A stretch of 20,000 bases of DNA. Source: Sphaeroforma sirkka (Eukaryota; Opisthokonta; Ichthyosporea; Ichthyophonida). Below are positions 19,295 through 20,000 of this stretch, in pieces. A program made the translations under genes and the position numbers. The notes under the pieces were generated by a model. That model was not told the origin of the DNA. It was given only the letters and a program-made list of their open reading frames with translations, and did no database searches. The stretch covers positions 12,501 through 32,500 of the forward strand of contig LUCW03000356.1 in NCBI GenBank assembly GCA_001586965.3, in the 5' to 3' direction. Each line of letters begins with the position of its first letter. Within the stretch, counting starts at the first letter, position 1.

Positions 19295-19947
19295 TTCCTC
19301 GCACCCGCGATGAGTGCGAGCTTCTTTTTGCTCAGTGAATCATCGTACGACCAGGCCGTAGGGATATCCGAGCCACAATCGATATACGCCGCCAACATCT
19401 TGTCACTAAACTGCCTGTCTGTGTGCGACGCCAACAAGTGAGCAGCGCACGCACCCGGTTGCACAGTCGTTCGCTGGGCCGTGTGTGCTCCCACATCCTG
19501 TGTGTGTGGTTGTGTGGCAGTGTTTTGTGCGTGTACGCTTGTAGGGCTCTCGGAACCATTGTGCCCTTCCCTCCTGTCATCCACCGCAGCTGTGGCGGCA
19601 CTGCTTGTGTCCAGCTGACTCCCCGTGTGTCTGTCATATGACATCTCGTGCTTACCCGCCGGTTCGGTACCTGTTGGTGCGTTGGGCGGGAATTGCAAGG
19701 CCCCGGTGATCACATTTTCGATCGTAGCATCCACATTCATGGTTTCTCGTAGGTCTCCCCTTATAACCTCTCGGTCGTGCGACGGAAAGACTTCCTGCAC
19801 TCTGGCGAGCTGTGTTGTGCGAATGTTGATGAACGTACCCATGACTAGACTGTGCATACAATCAGGGCTGTTTGACCCAAAATAGTGGCGAGGAAGGAAA
19901 ATCGCTGAGATATCGGAACTGCGCCTTCGCCGCAGCGATGTGTGCAT
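19295..19947 (-). CDS. CUE-domain protein, partial (one exon)
   Basis: A minus-strand frame holds a CUE ubiquitin-binding domain. Counting from the ATG at 19947, residues about 45-85 include LARVQEVFPSHD (the MFP-like motif, here VFP), the DL of helix 3, and VDATIENVITGAL, the usual hydrophobic C-terminal helix. CUE domains bind mono-ubiquitin and occur in ER-associated degradation proteins such as gp78/AMFR and AUP1. The domain is followed by a Ser/Thr/His/Gln-rich, probably disordered stretch (about 95-170) and a SKKKLALIAGAR segment. That basic segment recalls the helix after the CUE domain in AMFR/AUP1-type proteins, but identity is not shown. A GTATGT donor at 19294 probably ends the exon in phase 2; without splicing the frame runs on to 19225. 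The 5' limit is uncertain: the ATG at 19947 may be spurious, and AAACAG just before about 19868 would be a reasonable acceptor. Confidence 0.62.
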
Positions 19948-20000
19948 TGTACCGGACTATGCACACAATACTACGCGGATGAAAGCAGTATTCAAATACC

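Noticed and set aside
19295-19947. Naming the CUE exon as AUP1 or gp78/AMFR
   Set aside because: Only the CUE domain and a basic helix are visible. The acyltransferase, RING and membrane segments that would decide are not in the window.

Overview
The window is nuclear DNA of an intron-bearing eukaryote. Two genes are broken by spliceosomal introns that join in phase to conserved proteins. Eight of their 13 donors, and 9 of 14 counting one in the right-hand gene, read GTATG. Spacers and introns are full of TA/TG microsatellites and short minisatellites. A PDE1-like phosphodiesterase, a mitochondrial pyruvate dehydrogenase E1-alpha with animal-type phosphorylation sites and a sigma-like GST would suit a unicellular relative of animals, such as an ichthyosporean. 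That assignment is a guess, because no marker gene is present.

Layout. 1-1500 is very AT-rich DNA with two GC-rich, palindrome-studded islands; I recognise no gene there. 1510-1766 is bounded by a perfect 16-bp inverted repeat (MITE-like). 2291-7729 (+) is a seven-exon class I cyclic-nucleotide phosphodiesterase of 358 aa. Its intron 1 holds the large TA/TG microsatellite, intron 4 a ~72-bp minisatellite, and intron 6 decayed copies of parts of exons 6 and 7. 8835-9509 (-) is an intronless glutathione S-transferase. 10606-15786 (+) is an eight-exon pyruvate dehydrogenase E1 alpha subunit of 397 aa, with the mitochondrial presequence split by intron 1. 15787-18830 is spacer dominated by an 11-copy 51/60-bp minisatellite, a ~36-bp minisatellite and a long TA/TG microsatellite. 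19295-19947 (-) is an exon of a CUE-domain (ubiquitin-binding) protein whose other exons are partly outside the window or uncertain.

The genes look like unrelated housekeeping or signalling genes, not a cluster: cyclic-nucleotide breakdown, glutathione conjugation, entry of pyruvate into the TCA cycle, and ubiquitin/ER-type recognition. GST and PDHA are divergently arranged around a ~1.1 kb spacer. I found no convincing new biological system. The most interesting signals are structural: repeated decay-stage duplications next to splice acceptors (clearest in the last PDE intron), the 51/60-bp array that stays open for 285 codons on the minus strand only, and the GC-island/AT-rich block at the left edge.
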